Source: Candidatus Rokuibacteriota bacterium (GTDB lineage Bacteria > Methylomirabilota > Methylomirabilia > Rokubacteriales > CSP1-6). From it: DNA of 64,000 nt. The position numbers were made by a program, and so were the translations under genes. The DNA lies in assembly GCA_016200085.1 (NCBI GenBank), contig JACQFL010000008.1, forward strand, positions 1 through 64,000, read 5' to 3'. Positions 51,301 to 60,455 of this stretch are shown in pieces (position 1 is the first letter of the stretch; every line of letters starts with the position of its first letter). The notes below the pieces were generated by a model. It had not been told where the DNA came from and searched no databases. It saw only the letters and a program-made list of their open reading frames with translations.

Positions 51301-51800
51301 CGACGACCGACACGGGCGCGACGAGCAAGATATACTTCGAAGACTGCCTGGTGGGCGACCGGGTCATCGGCCCGGCGCGGACGATCACCGAGACGGACCT
51401 CGTGCAGTTCGCGGGCCTCACCGGCGACTGGAACCCGCTCCACACCGACGCCGAGTACGCGCGGGGGACCGAGTTCGGTGACCGCATCGCCCACGGCATG
51501 CTCGTGCTGGCCGTGGCGAGCGGGCTGCTGTACCGCGCCGGGGCCAGCGCCGCGCTTCCCCAGGAGACCATCGCCTTCGCGGGCGTGGATCGCGTGCGCT
51601 TCGTCGCGCCGGTGAGGATCGGCGACACCGTGCACGTGGAGACCGAGGTCAAGGAGGTACGCGAGATCGACGGAGAGCGGGGCGTGATCACCGCCAGCCA
51701 CCGCGTGGTGAACGAGCGGGGGGCCACGGTGCTGACCTTCAGCGGCAAGATCCTGGCGCGCCGCCGCCCGCCGGGGACGGACGGCCCGGCCCATGGATAG
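51297..51800 (+). CDS. MaoC-type (R)-specific dehydratase
   Basis: 167 residues, hot-dog fold. Catalytic segment GLTGDWNPLHTDAEYARGTE has the Asp-x4-His pair (D..NPLH), followed by DRIAHGMLVLAVASGLL. It should dehydrate 3-hydroxyacyl-thioesters to enoyl-thioesters, between the ketoreductase and enoyl reductase steps. It overlaps both neighbours (GTGA upstream, 8 nt downstream). Confidence 0.9.
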   Translation: MTTTDTGATSKIYFEDCLVGDRVIGPARTITETDLVQFAGLTGDWNPLHTDAEYARGTEFGDRIAHGMLVLAVASGLLYRAGASAALPQETIAFAGVDRVRFVAPVRIGDTVHVETEVKEVREIDGERGVITASHRVVNERGATVLTFSGKILARRRPPGTDGPAHG

Positions 51801-52533
51801 CCCGCTGGCGCTCGTCACGGGCGGCTCCGGCGAGATCGGGCGCGCCCTCGCCGTCCAGCTCGCGCGGGACGGGTTCCAAGTCGTGGTGGGCTACCACACC
51901 CGCAAGGAGGTCGCCGAAACGGTGCGCGAGACGATCGAGCGCGAGGGCGGCCGCGCGCTCGTGCGGGGATTCGACGTCTCCAGCCAGCCCGGCGTGGACC
52001 ACGCGGTGCGGGAGCTGGTGGAGACGGCGGGACCGGTCCAGGCGCTCGTGAACGCGGCGGCCGTCACCGGGTTCCACGCGCTGGGCGACATGCCGGACGA
52101 CGAGTGGCGGCGGGTCATCGACACCAACCTCAACGGCGTCTACCACTGCGCGAAGGCGGTGATGCGCACGTGGGCGGGCACGCGCGCCGCCGGGCGGCGG
52201 ATCATCACCGTGAGCAGCGTGGCCGGCGAGGCCGGCTACGCCGGCGCGAGCCACTACTGCGCCGCGGAGACCGGGGTGATCACGTTCACCAAGGCGCTGG
52301 CCCGGGAGCTGGCGCCGTCGGGCGCCACCGTGAACGTCGTCGCGCCCGGCCTGATCGAGGGCGGTGACGGCAGGGTCCACGGGCTTCCCGCCGGGGCGCG
52401 CGCGCGGAAGATCCCCATGGGGCGGCTCGGCCGCCCCCAGGACGTCGCCCACGCGGTGTCCTTCCTCGCGTCTGCGCGCGCCGGCTACATCACCGGGCAG
52501 GTCCTCCGCGTCAACGGAGGGCTCCTGCTCTGA
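51793..52533 (+). CDS. FabG-like SDR with catalytic Lys replaced by Glu
   Basis: 246 residues. Rossmann motif ALVTGGSGEIGRALA, NAA motif as LVNAAAV, catalytic Ser in ITVSSVAG and Tyr155 in SHYCAAETG. The YxxxK box reads Y-CAA-E: Lys is replaced by Glu159 (GAG at 52267-52269), which should badly impair proton relay. It may be a regulatory or heteromeric partner for the intact paralogue at 54981 (about the same length). It overlaps the MaoC gene. Confidence 0.85.
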   Translation: MDSPLALVTGGSGEIGRALAVQLARDGFQVVVGYHTRKEVAETVRETIEREGGRALVRGFDVSSQPGVDHAVRELVETAGPVQALVNAAAVTGFHALGDMPDDEWRRVIDTNLNGVYHCAKAVMRTWAGTRAAGRRIITVSSVAGEAGYAGASHYCAAETGVITFTKALARELAPSGATVNVVAPGLIEGGDGRVHGLPAGARARKIPMGRLGRPQDVAHAVSFLASARAGYITGQVLRVNGGLLL

Positions 52534-52538
52534 GGCGC

Positions 52539-53759
52539 GTGGCGGTCACCGGCCTCGGCATCGTCTCCGTGCTCGGTCAGAGCGCGGCGGAGGTGGTCCG
52601 CTCCCTGCGCGAGTCCCGGTCGGGCATCCGGCTCGTCCCGGAGATGAAGGCGCTCGGGCTCCGCTGCCAGGTCGGCGGGCTGATCGGTGAGGTGGCCTGC
52701 GCGGCGCTCGGCAAGCGGGCGGGCCAGAGCATGTCGGCGAGCGGCACGTTCGCCGCGCTGGCGTGCGTGCAGGCGCTCGAGAGCGCGGGGATCGCCCGGG
52801 AGGACGTGCGGACGCCCCGCGTGGGCGTCTGTGTGGGAACGGGCTACGGCGGCAACGGGGAGGTCGAGCGGGTGGAGTCGTTCTACCGCGAGGGCAAGAG
52901 CCCGCGGCGGCTCGGCGCGATGGGGCCGGTGAGGATGATGAGCTCCTCGGCGGCCCTCAACCTCGCCGCCTGGCTCGGGGTGAAGGGGCGCAGCTACGCG
53001 CTCAGCTCCGCCTGCGCGACCGGGGCGGACGCCATCGGACACGGCTTCGATCTCGTGCGCCACGGCGTGCTGGACACGTGCCTCGCCGGAGGAGCCGAGG
53101 AGGTCTGGCGGGCGGCCCTGACATTCTTCGACAACCTCGCCGCGATGCCGCGGGACTACAACGATCGTCCGGTGCAGGCCTGCCGCCCGTACGATCGGGA
53201 TCGGCAGGGGATGGTGCTCTCCGAAGGCGCGGGGATCCTCGTCCTCGAGGCGCTCGAGGCCGCGCGCGCGCGAGGCGCGACGATCCTCGCCGAGGTCGCC
53301 GGCTACGGCTCCGCCAACGACGGCGCCGACATGTTCGAGCCGAACGGCACGGGCCTGCGGCGATGCATCCAGGCCGCGATGCGGGACGCTCGCGAGCTGG
53401 GCGTGACGGCGATCGACTACGTCAACCCGCACGGCGCGGGCACCCGGCTCGGGGACCCGGTGGAGGTCGAGACGATCCGCGCGCTGTTCGCGGAGCGGCC
53501 GCCGCTCGTCAGCTCCACCAAGCCGCTCAACGGCCATTCCCTCGGGGCGGCGGGCGCCCACGAGGCCATCTTCACGATCCTCATGCTGCGGCACGGGTTC
53601 GTGTCCCCGACGCTCAACCTCGATCACGTGGCGCCGGAGTGCGAGGGGGTGCGGCACGTCCGCACGCTGACGGAGGTCCCGTTGCGGACGGCGCTGACCT
53701 TCAACGCGGGGCTCGGCGGCGCCAACGCCGCGCTGGTCCTCAGGAGCGTGGAGCCATGA
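52539..53759 (+). CDS. FabF-type ketosynthase, active (KS 1)
   Basis: 406 residues. Condensing-enzyme triad present: Cys159 in LSSACATGADAIG, His in YVNPHGAGTRLGDP, His in KPLNGHSLGAAGAHE. Extends an acyl chain with (alkyl)malonyl-ACP. GTG 52539 is the first good start after the SDR stop, six bases away; upstream CTG could extend it by a few residues. Coupled by ATGA to KS 2. Closer in pattern to KS 3 than to KS 2 (both have the DRDRQG, SEGAGILVLE and NLDHVAP segments). Confidence 0.9.
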   Translation: MAVTGLGIVSVLGQSAAEVVRSLRESRSGIRLVPEMKALGLRCQVGGLIGEVACAALGKRAGQSMSASGTFAALACVQALESAGIAREDVRTPRVGVCVGTGYGGNGEVERVESFYREGKSPRRLGAMGPVRMMSSSAALNLAAWLGVKGRSYALSSACATGADAIGHGFDLVRHGVLDTCLAGGAEEVWRAALTFFDNLAAMPRDYNDRPVQACRPYDRDRQGMVLSEGAGILVLEALEAARARGATILAEVAGYGSANDGADMFEPNGTGLRRCIQAAMRDARELGVTAIDYVNPHGAGTRLGDPVEVETIRALFAERPPLVSSTKPLNGHSLGAAGAHEAIFTILMLRHGFVSPTLNLDHVAPECEGVRHVRTLTEVPLRTALTFNAGLGGANAALVLRSVEP

Positions 53760-54976
53760 GTCCCCGCCGCGTCGTCATCACCGGGATCGGCATCCTCAGC
53801 TGTCTGGGGAACGACCGCGACCAGGTGCTCGACGCGCTCCGCGCGGGGCGCTCGGGCATCGAGCTGATCCCGGAGCGCAAGGCCCTCGGGTTCCGGAGCG
53901 GCCTGGGGGGCCGGATCAAGGGTCTCGAGCCGCCCGACGTGCCCAAGCGCAATCTGCGATTGATGGGGCCGGGCTCCTACCTCGCCGTCCACGCCGCCCG
54001 GCAGGCCACCGCGGACGCCAGGCTCAAGCCGGAGCAGGTGGCCAGCGACCGCACGGGCATCGTGATCGGCAACCTCGGCAACATGCACGACATCTACACG
54101 CAGTCCCGGAAGTTCGCGGACCGGACGGAGAAGCTGGGAGGCACGGCGTACCAGCGGGTGATGGGCTGCTCGGTGTCGGCGAACCTGTCGGTGCTCCTGA
54201 AGACGCGCGGCTACTCGCTGACGGTGACGGCCGCGTGCGCGACCGGCGCCACCGCCATCGGCCTGGGGACGCAGCTGATCCGGACGGGAGTACAGGACGT
54301 CTGCCTGGCCGGCGGGGTGCAGGAGGACACGTGGGAGGCGTTCTGCCACTTCGACGCGCTGGACGCGTTCTCGGTGCGGGAGGCGGAGCCGACCAAGGCC
54401 TCGCGGCCCTTCGACCGGCAGCGCGACGGGCTGGTGCCGTCGGCGGGGTGCGGGCTGGTGGTGCTGGAGGAGCTGGAGCAGGCGCAGCGGCGGGGGGCGC
54501 GCATCTACGGGGAGGTGGCGGGCTACGCCTTCACGAGCGACGGGCAGGACATGACGGCGCCGAGCGGCGAGGGCAGCGTGCGGAGCATGCGGGGGGCGCT
54601 GGCCGAGGCGGGTCTGCGCGCGGACGAGGTGGACTACGTCAACGCCCACGCGACGTCGACGGCGGTGGGGGACGTGGCGGAGGCGCAGGCGATCGCGGCG
54701 GTGTTCGGTGCGCGGCCGTGGGTGAGCTCGACGAAGTCGATGACGGGCCACGAGCAGGCGGCGGCGGGGAGCAGCGAGGTGATCTACACGCTGCTGATGA
54801 TGGCGCACGGCTTCGTGGCGCCGAGCATCAACGTGGAGGAGCTGGATCCGCGGTGCGAGGGGATCCGGCTGGTGGCCAACGAGGCGATCGCGGGGCGGAT
54901 CGAGGTGGCGGCCAGCAACTCGTTCGGGTTCGGCGGGGTGAACACCTGCGTGATCCTCCGCCGGGTGCCGGAGTAG
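53756..54976 (+). CDS. FabF-type ketosynthase, active (KS 2)
   Basis: 406 residues. Cys161 in [13 protein letters not shown], His in [13 protein letters not shown], His in [12 protein letters not shown] give a full triad. C-terminus [15 protein letters not shown] is typical of FabF. It diverges from KS 1 and KS 3 ([21 protein letters not shown]), suggesting a different chain-length range or substrate. ATGA overlap with KS 1. Confidence 0.92.
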   Translation: MSPRRVVITGIGILSCLGNDRDQVLDALRAGRSGIELIPERKALGFRSGLGGRIKGLEPPDVPKRNLRLMGPGSYLAVHAARQATADARLKPEQVASDRTGIVIGNLGNMHDIYTQSRKFADRTEKLGGTAYQRVMGCSVSANLSVLLKTRGYSLTVTAACATGATAIGLGTQLIRTGVQDVCLAGGVQEDTWEAFCHFDALDAFSVREAEPTKASRPFDRQRDGLVPSAGCGLVVLEELEQAQRRGARIYGEVAGYAFTSDGQDMTAPSGEGSVRSMRGALAEAGLRADEVDYVNAHATSTAVGDVAEAQAIAAVFGARPWVSSTKSMTGHEQAAAGSSEVIYTLLMMAHGFVAPSINVEELDPRCEGIRLVANEAIAGRIEVAASNSFGFGGVNTCVILRRVPE

Positions 54977-54980
54977 CCGC

Positions 54981-55718
54981 GTGGCGGACCAGCCGGTGGC
55001 TCTGGTGACGGGCGCCTCCCGCGGGATCGGCAGGTCGGTGGCCGTCCACCTGGCGCGGGACGGCTGCCGCGTGGTGGTCAACTACCTGTCCAGCCCCGAA
55101 GCGGCCGAGGCGGTCCGGGCCGAGATCGAGCGCGAGGGCGGCACCGCCGTGCTCTCGCGCTTCGACGTCGCGCAGCCGCGGGAAGTGGAGCAGGCGGTCG
55201 CGGAGATCACGCAGGCGCTCGGGCCGATCAGGATCCTCGTCAACAACGCCGGCATCATCCGCGATCACCTGATGCTGCGCATGCCGGACGCGGACTGGAC
55301 GCGCGTCATGGACACGGACCTGCACGGCGTCTACTACTGCACCAAGGCGGTGGTGAGAGCGCTGCAGGACGGCCACGAGCCGGGCCGCCGGATCATCAAC
55401 ATCGTGAGCATCCGCGGGGAGAACGGGGCGGTCGGGCAGACCAACTATTCGGCGGCCAAGGCCGGGGTCATCGGCCTCACCCGCGCGCTGGCGCGCGAGC
55501 TGGCGCCGGCGGGGTTCACCGTCAACGCGGTGGCGCCGGGCTTCATCGACACCGACGTCACCCGGCGCCTGCCGCCGGAGGGCTGGCTGGCGGACGTCGC
55601 CCTCGCCCGCATCGGGACCCCCGACGAGGTGGCGCACCTCGTGGCCTTCCTCGCGTCGGACCGGGCGAGCTACATCACCGGCCAGGTCATCCGCGTCGAC
55701 GGGGGCATGCTGAGCTGA
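54981..55718 (+). CDS. FabG-like 3-oxoacyl reductase (SDR), intact
   Basis: 245 residues. [17 protein letters not shown] cofactor motif, NNAG, Ser in INIVSIRG and the intact Tyr-Lys pair [14 protein letters not shown]-terminal [19 protein letters not shown]. It should reduce 3-oxoacyl-ACP with NADPH. GTG start, 4 nt after KS 2. Stop overlaps the KS 3 ATG (TGATG). It contrasts with the Lys-to-Glu paralogue upstream. Confidence 0.92.
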   Translation: MADQPVALVTGASRGIGRSVAVHLARDGCRVVVNYLSSPEAAEAVRAEIEREGGTAVLSRFDVAQPREVEQAVAEITQALGPIRILVNNAGIIRDHLMLRMPDADWTRVMDTDLHGVYYCTKAVVRALQDGHEPGRRIINIVSIRGENGAVGQTNYSAAKAGVIGLTRALARELAPAGFTVNAVAPGFIDTDVTRRLPPEGWLADVALARIGTPDEVAHLVAFLASDRASYITGQVIRVDGGMLS

Positions 55719-56959
55719 TGGCCGACAACGGACTGCGTCGCGTCGTCGTGACCGGCCTGGGGATCGTCTCCTCCATCGGCAACGACCGTCACGAGGTGCT
55801 GGCCGCGCTGCGCACGGGCCGCTCCGGCATCGAGTTCGTCCCCGAGATGCAGGAGGCGGGCTTTCGGTGCCAGGTGGCCGGCCGGGTGAAGGGGCTCCGG
55901 CCGGAGGCGAAGGTCGGCAGGCGGCCGCTGTCGACCGCGTCCGACGTGGTGCGGTACGTGTTCGTGGCGGCGCTGGAAGCGCTGGAGGATGCGGGCCTGC
56001 CGCGAGAGGCGCTCGGCGACGGGCGGACGGCGGTGGTGGTCGGCGGCAGCTTTCCCGGGATCGGTGAAGCGGCGCGTGCCGAGCGGATGCTCCTGCAGTC
56101 GGTGAGCCCGTCGCGGCTGGGCGCCACCGGCGCCGTCAAGGCGATGCACTCCACGTGCTCGGGGAACCTCGCGGCCCTGCTCGGCGTGACCGGGCGCGCG
56201 TACTCGATCTGCTCGTCCTCCGCCTCGGGCGCGGACAACATCGGGCACGGCTACGAGCTCGTCGCCCACGGCGCGGCGGACGTCTGCATCGCCGGGGCCT
56301 CCGAGGATGGCGGCTGGCGCCACGCGGGGATCTTCGTCGACAACTGGTGGGGCATGCCGAGAGCGTGGAACGACGACCCGGCGCGCGCCTGCCGGCCGTA
56401 CGACCGGGACCGCCAGGGCACGGTGTTCTCGGAGGGCGCCGGCATCCTCGTACTCGAGGACCGCGCGCGCGCCGCGCGGCGCGGGGCCGTTCCCTACGCC
56501 GAGGTGGTCGGCTACGCCGCCGCCAACGACGGCCACCACATGTTCGACCCGTCGAGAGACGGGCTGGCCCTGGCGCTCGGCGGCGCGATGGCGATGGCGC
56601 GCGAGCACGGGGCCGCCGGGGTGGACTACGTGAACGCGCACGGGACGGGCACCAAGCACGACGCCCTCGAGGTACGCGTGCTCGCGGAGGCCTTGGGCAC
56701 GCGGCTGCCGCTGGTCAGCTCCACCAAGGGCCAGACGGGGCACGCGATGGGCGCCGCCGGCGCGCACGAGGCGATCTACACGCTGCTGATGCTCCGGCAC
56801 GGGTTCGTGGCGGCGACGGCGAACCTCGACCACGTCGCGCCGGACTGCCAGGGAGTCCCGCACGTGCGATCCCTGGTGGAGACGGCCCTGGAGGCCGCCG
56901 CGACGTTCAACGCCGGCCTCGGGGGCAGCAACGCCTGCCTGGTCTTTCGCCAGCCGTGA
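55718..56959 (+). CDS. Ketosynthase-like protein with active Cys replaced by Ser (KS 3, CLF-like)
   Basis: 413 residues. The two active-site His regions remain (YVNAHGTGTKHDAL, KGQTGHAMGAAGAHE), but the nucleophile block reads SICSSSASGADNIG. Aligned with KS 1 (LSSACATGADAIG), Cys becomes Ser168 (TCC at 56219-56221). Condensing enzymes without Cys act as chain-length factors or decarboxylating partners in type II polyketide synthases, so a heterodimer with KS 1 is plausible. ATG overlaps the SDR stop. Confidence 0.88.
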   Translation: MADNGLRRVVVTGLGIVSSIGNDRHEVLAALRTGRSGIEFVPEMQEAGFRCQVAGRVKGLRPEAKVGRRPLSTASDVVRYVFVAALEALEDAGLPREALGDGRTAVVVGGSFPGIGEAARAERMLLQSVSPSRLGATGAVKAMHSTCSGNLAALLGVTGRAYSICSSSASGADNIGHGYELVAHGAADVCIAGASEDGGWRHAGIFVDNWWGMPRAWNDDPARACRPYDRDRQGTVFSEGAGILVLEDRARAARRGAVPYAEVVGYAAANDGHHMFDPSRDGLALALGGAMAMAREHGAAGVDYVNAHGTGTKHDALEVRVLAEALGTRLPLVSSTKGQTGHAMGAAGAHEAIYTLLMLRHGFVAATANLDHVAPDCQGVPHVRSLVETALEAAATFNAGLGGSNACLVFRQP

Positions 56960-56998
56960 ACAGCCGGGCGCCCGCGGGCGCCCGGAGGAGGAGACGCG

Positions 56999-57244
56999 AT
57001 GTCCGTCGCAGAGAAGGTGAAGGAGATCATCCTGAAGATCCTCGACGTCAAGGAGGACGAGGTCACGCCCGCGGCCACCCTGATCGACGATCTGCAGGCG
57101 ACCTCCATCGACCTCGTCGAGATCTTCACGGCCTTCGAGAACACCTTCGACGTCGAGATCGACTCGAAGAAGGGCGAGAAGATCGTCACCGTGCAGGACG
57201 CGATCGACATGCTCAACACCGCCATCGCGGAGAAGGGCGCGTAG
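56999..57244 (+). CDS. Acyl carrier protein 1
   Basis: 81 residues. Phosphopantetheine attachment Ser36 in LIDDLQATSIDLVEIFTAFE (the usual DSLD is TSID), with acidic helix II EIFTAFENTFDVEI. Carries the growing chain. GGAGGAGGA lies 6 nt before the ATG, the strongest ribosome-binding site of the cluster, fitting high expression of an ACP. Confidence 0.93.
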   Translation: MSVAEKVKEIILKILDVKEDEVTPAATLIDDLQATSIDLVEIFTAFENTFDVEIDSKKGEKIVTVQDAIDMLNTAIAEKGA

Positions 57245-57285
57245 CCGGTGCGGCAAGGGGATCGGTGCGAAGCCGAGGTGACCGG

Positions 57286-58389
57286 GTGACCGTGAGAGCC
57301 GACGACCTCGTGGAGGGCGGGTCGCCTCCGCCGCGCCAGAGCCTGCTGGACAAGGCGCGGGCGGTCCGGAGCATCCGACCTCAGGCGCTGCTGTGGATGC
57401 TGATGCTCACGCCGCCCGCGTGCTGGACGCGGATCCGGGCAGGGCGTCGGCCGTTCGCCCCGACTTTTCCGGATCGCCGGCCCACGCTGCCGCGGGCGTC
57501 GCTGGCGGGCCGGGTCCTGTCGGGCGAGCCGTTCCTTCGCCCGACCACCGAGTGCGACTGTCACGCGCCGGAAGTGCTGGCGGTGGCGGATGAGCTCCGG
57601 AGCCGGTCCGCCGGCGACTGGCAGTACGCGCAGGCGGTCTTTCGCTTCGCCGCCGGCGAGATCGTGCACGGCGTGGAGCCGGCGCCCGGCGGGGTCGTGC
57701 AGACGCTCCGGCGCGGCTACGGCATCTGCGTCGACAAGGTGAACCTCTTCGTCGCGCTGGCCCGGGCCGGCGGTCTGCGCGCCCGCTACTGCTCGATCAC
57801 CATCGACGTGAACCCCGACGAGGCCACCGACCTGATCGAGAACGGCCCGCCGCTGTTCCGGACGTACGCGCGCATCTTCGAGAAGCTCGAGGCGGAGCCG
57901 GATCTCCGGTTGCAACGGCTCGGCCGGCTCGCGAAGCAGATCCTGCACGAGCACGCCCAGCGGATGCAGCGCCAGGGCCTGCAGTGGGACCTGACCTTCC
58001 ATCCCATCGCGGAAGTCGAGGTCGGCGAAACGTGGATCCCGTCCGATCCGACCTGGGACGACGCCGAGGCGGCGGCCTACGGCTTGCCGCTGCCGCGGCT
58101 GGGCTACCAGCCGACGGTCCTGCGGCAGCTCCGCGCCAAGATCAGCCGGCGGAGCGAGATCGTTCCGTTCCGCGGCGGCGCGGACGTCGGACGCTTCCTG
58201 TTCTGTCTCCTGGCCCGCGGCGCGGTGGACTACCTGAACCAGAGCCTCGAGGAAGCGCGCGGGCAGGGCCGCCGGGTCCTGGAAGAGGTCGGCGCCGCCG
58301 CGTACATCCGGCGCTACCGGCACTTCTACGTGCCGGTCCCGGAGATCGCCCGCCTCGGGGTCGACTTCCCGCGCTACCCCACCTCCTGA
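57286..58389 (+). CDS. Transglutaminase-like cysteine hydrolase/transferase
   Basis: 367 residues. The transglutaminase-core triad is readable: Cys in LRRGYGICVDKVNLFVALA, His in LTFHPIAEVEV, Asp in WIPSDPTWDD, with GLRARYCSITIDV between. An Arg/Pro-rich N-terminus (1-75) precedes it. It lies between two ACP genes, so it may release or transfer the acyl chain from ACP to an amine, or modify an ACP-bound intermediate. That role is inference; no signal peptide is seen, so it is likely cytoplasmic. Confidence 0.78.
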   Translation: MTVRADDLVEGGSPPPRQSLLDKARAVRSIRPQALLWMLMLTPPACWTRIRAGRRPFAPTFPDRRPTLPRASLAGRVLSGEPFLRPTTECDCHAPEVLAVADELRSRSAGDWQYAQAVFRFAAGEIVHGVEPAPGGVVQTLRRGYGICVDKVNLFVALARAGGLRARYCSITIDVNPDEATDLIENGPPLFRTYARIFEKLEAEPDLRLQRLGRLAKQILHEHAQRMQRQGLQWDLTFHPIAEVEVGETWIPSDPTWDDAEAAAYGLPLPRLGYQPTVLRQLRAKISRRSEIVPFRGGADVGRFLFCLLARGAVDYLNQSLEEARGQGRRVLEEVGAAAYIRRYRHFYVPVPEIARLGVDFPRYPTS

Positions 58390-58393
58390 AAGG

Positions 58394-58651
58394 ATGGCCA
58401 TGACCAAGGTGCTCGATGGTGTGCGTGAATACATCCAGGGCAAGTCTGCGGCCCGACCGGGTGGCCAGCCCGTGGCCGACGAGCAATCGCTGTTCCGCCT
58501 GGGCATCATCGACTCGATGGGCGTCTTCGAGATCGTGACGTTCCTCGAGGATCGCTTCGGGGTGGAGATCCACGACGAGGAGATCCTCCGCAAGAACTTC
58601 GACAGCATCCAGCGCATCGCGCAGTTCGTGAGCGCGAAGATGACGGCGTAG
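58394..58651 (+). CDS. Acyl carrier protein 2
   Basis: 85 residues. Ser41 in LGIIDSMGVFEIVTFLE is the phosphopantetheine site (IDSMG, the form seen in carrier proteins working with AMP ligases), followed by DRFGVEIHDEEI. Four nt after the transglutaminase-like gene and just before the AMP ligase, which probably loads it. ATG 58394 or 58400; GAAAGG precedes. Confidence 0.92.
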   Translation: MAMTKVLDGVREYIQGKSAARPGGQPVADEQSLFRLGIIDSMGVFEIVTFLEDRFGVEIHDEEILRKNFDSIQRIAQFVSAKMTA

Positions 58652-58663
58652 GGCGCGCCCGGC

Positions 58664-60451
58664 ATGCGCCCGGACACGACCACGAAGCGGCGGACGCGCG
58701 CGGGGCGGTCGACGCCACGGTCCCGGCCGGCGCGGCGCGCCACCGGCGACTCGCTCCAGCACCGGCTGTACTGCCAGCTCGAGCGCGGGCCCGAGCGGCG
58801 GGCCATCGCCTTCCTCGGCCCGCGGGGCACCGTCGCCTGGCGCAGCTGGCGCCAGTTCCTCGAAGCGGCGTCGGGCTATTCCCGCTGGCTGGCGGAGCAG
58901 GGGCTCGGCCGCGGGCAGGTCTGCGCGCTCGCGCTGCAGAGCGATGAGGCGTGCGCCACGGCGCTGATGGGCACCCTGCTGCTCGGCGCCGTCCCGCTCC
59001 TGGTGGCGCCGCCCATGCTCCAGGAGGGCAGCACGCATCTCCTGGAGGTGCTGACGCGGACGTGCCGGCGCGCGGGAGCCCGGGTGGCGGTGGTGTCCGA
59101 GTCGACGGCGGCCCTGCGCGAGGGGCTGGCCCCCGCCGGTCGCGGCACACGGTTCGTCTTCCTGCCCGAGGGCGGCGCCGCGCCCGCCCCGGCCCCGGTG
59201 TCGCGCGTTGCCCCGGCGGCCCAGGGCGTCGCCGCCATGCAGCTCACCTCGGGGACGACGGGGTTCCCCCGCATCTGTGTCTGGAAGCACGCCGGCGTGC
59301 TGGCGGCGCTGGACGGCATGCGCGCGGCGATGCGCCTGTCCACCGAGGACGTGTGCTTCAACTGGACGCCGCTCTATCACGACATGGGACTGGTGAACAA
59401 CTTCTTCCTCTGTCTGACGAGCGGCGTGCCGGTGGTGATGGCGCGGCCCCAGGACTTCATCCGCCAGCCCGCGCTCTGGCTGCGCGGGCTCTGGCAGACG
59501 GGCTCGACGGTCACGTGGTCGCCGAACTTCGGCTTTGCCGTCGCCGTCCACCGGATCCGGGACGAGGACGTCGACGGCGTCCGCCTCGACGGCGTCCGGG
59601 CCTTCTACAACGCCGCCGAGCGCATCCACCTGGAGACCATGCAGAGCTTCCACAAGCGGTTCGCGGCCCTGGGCGTGCGGCCGGATGCGCTCAAGACCAA
59701 CTTCGGGTGCGCCGAGAACGTCGGCGGCGCCACGTTCAGCAGCGCTGACGGACCGTTCGTCCACGAGCGCGTGGACCGCGCCCTGCTCTACGAGCAGGGC
59801 GTCGCCCGGCCGGCGCAGGACCCGGACGAGCGGCGCAGCGTCTCGGTCGTCGGGGTGGGCCGGCCCACCCCGGGCATGCGCATCGCCATCCTCTCCGCCG
59901 CCGGCCGGCCGTTGCCCGAGGGCCACGTCGGGCAGATCGCGTTGGAGACCCCGTCGCGGATGGCGGGGTACCTGCACCAGGCCGCGGAGACGCGCCGGGC
60001 GCTCTACAAGAAATGGCTGCGCAGCGGCGATCTCGGCTACCTGCGCGGCGACGAGCTCTTCTGGGTGGGCCGTGCCCGGGAGCGGATCACGGTGCGCGGC
60101 CGCAAGTTCGATCCGAGCGAGGTCGAGCGGGTGCTGTTCGGCATCCCGGGGCTGCGGCAAGGCTGCTTCGCCGCGTTCGGCGTCGCGGACGCGGAGCTCG
60201 GCACGGAGCGGCTGGTCGTCGTCTCGGAGATCCAGGAGTCGGCGGCGGCTCGCGCCGACCAGATCACGGAGCAGATCCGCGAGTCCGTGTCGCTCCAGCT
60301 CGGCCTGGGCGCGGACGAGGTGATGCTGGTGAAGGCCGGCACGCTCACCAAGACGTCCAGCGGCAAGCGGCGCCACCGGTTCTTCAGCCGGGCGTACCTC
60401 GACGGGCGGCTGGATGCCTTCAAGGTGCCGGTGACCGGCGGGACACGGTAG
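58664..60451 (+). CDS. Fatty-acyl-AMP ligase-like adenylating enzyme
   Basis: 595 residues. ANL superfamily: P-loop MQLTSGTTGFPR (about 200), FNWTPLYHDMGLVNNFFL, TNFGCAENVGGAT (A5-like), RSGDLGYLRGDELFWVGR and RARERITVRGRKFDPSEVE, C-terminal catalytic Lys in TSSGKRRH. The 'PLYHDMGL' and 'GRxxxRxxVRGxxxxPxxxE' layout is typical of FAALs that activate fatty acids as AMP esters and load them on ACP. A basic N-terminal tail of about 30 residues is unusual. Probably provides the starter or a second acyl chain to ACP 2. Confidence 0.9.
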   Translation: MRPDTTTKRRTRAGRSTPRSRPARRATGDSLQHRLYCQLERGPERRAIAFLGPRGTVAWRSWRQFLEAASGYSRWLAEQGLGRGQVCALALQSDEACATALMGTLLLGAVPLLVAPPMLQEGSTHLLEVLTRTCRRAGARVAVVSESTAALREGLAPAGRGTRFVFLPEGGAAPAPAPVSRVAPAAQGVAAMQLTSGTTGFPRICVWKHAGVLAALDGMRAAMRLSTEDVCFNWTPLYHDMGLVNNFFLCLTSGVPVVMARPQDFIRQPALWLRGLWQTGSTVTWSPNFGFAVAVHRIRDEDVDGVRLDGVRAFYNAAERIHLETMQSFHKRFAALGVRPDALKTNFGCAENVGGATFSSADGPFVHERVDRALLYEQGVARPAQDPDERRSVSVVGVGRPTPGMRIAILSAAGRPLPEGHVGQIALETPSRMAGYLHQAAETRRALYKKWLRSGDLGYLRGDELFWVGRARERITVRGRKFDPSEVERVLFGIPGLRQGCFAAFGVADAELGTERLVVVSEIQESAAARADQITEQIRESVSLQLGLGADEVMLVKAGTLTKTSSGKRRHRFFSRAYLDGRLDAFKVPVTGGTR

Positions 60452-60455
60452 GCCG

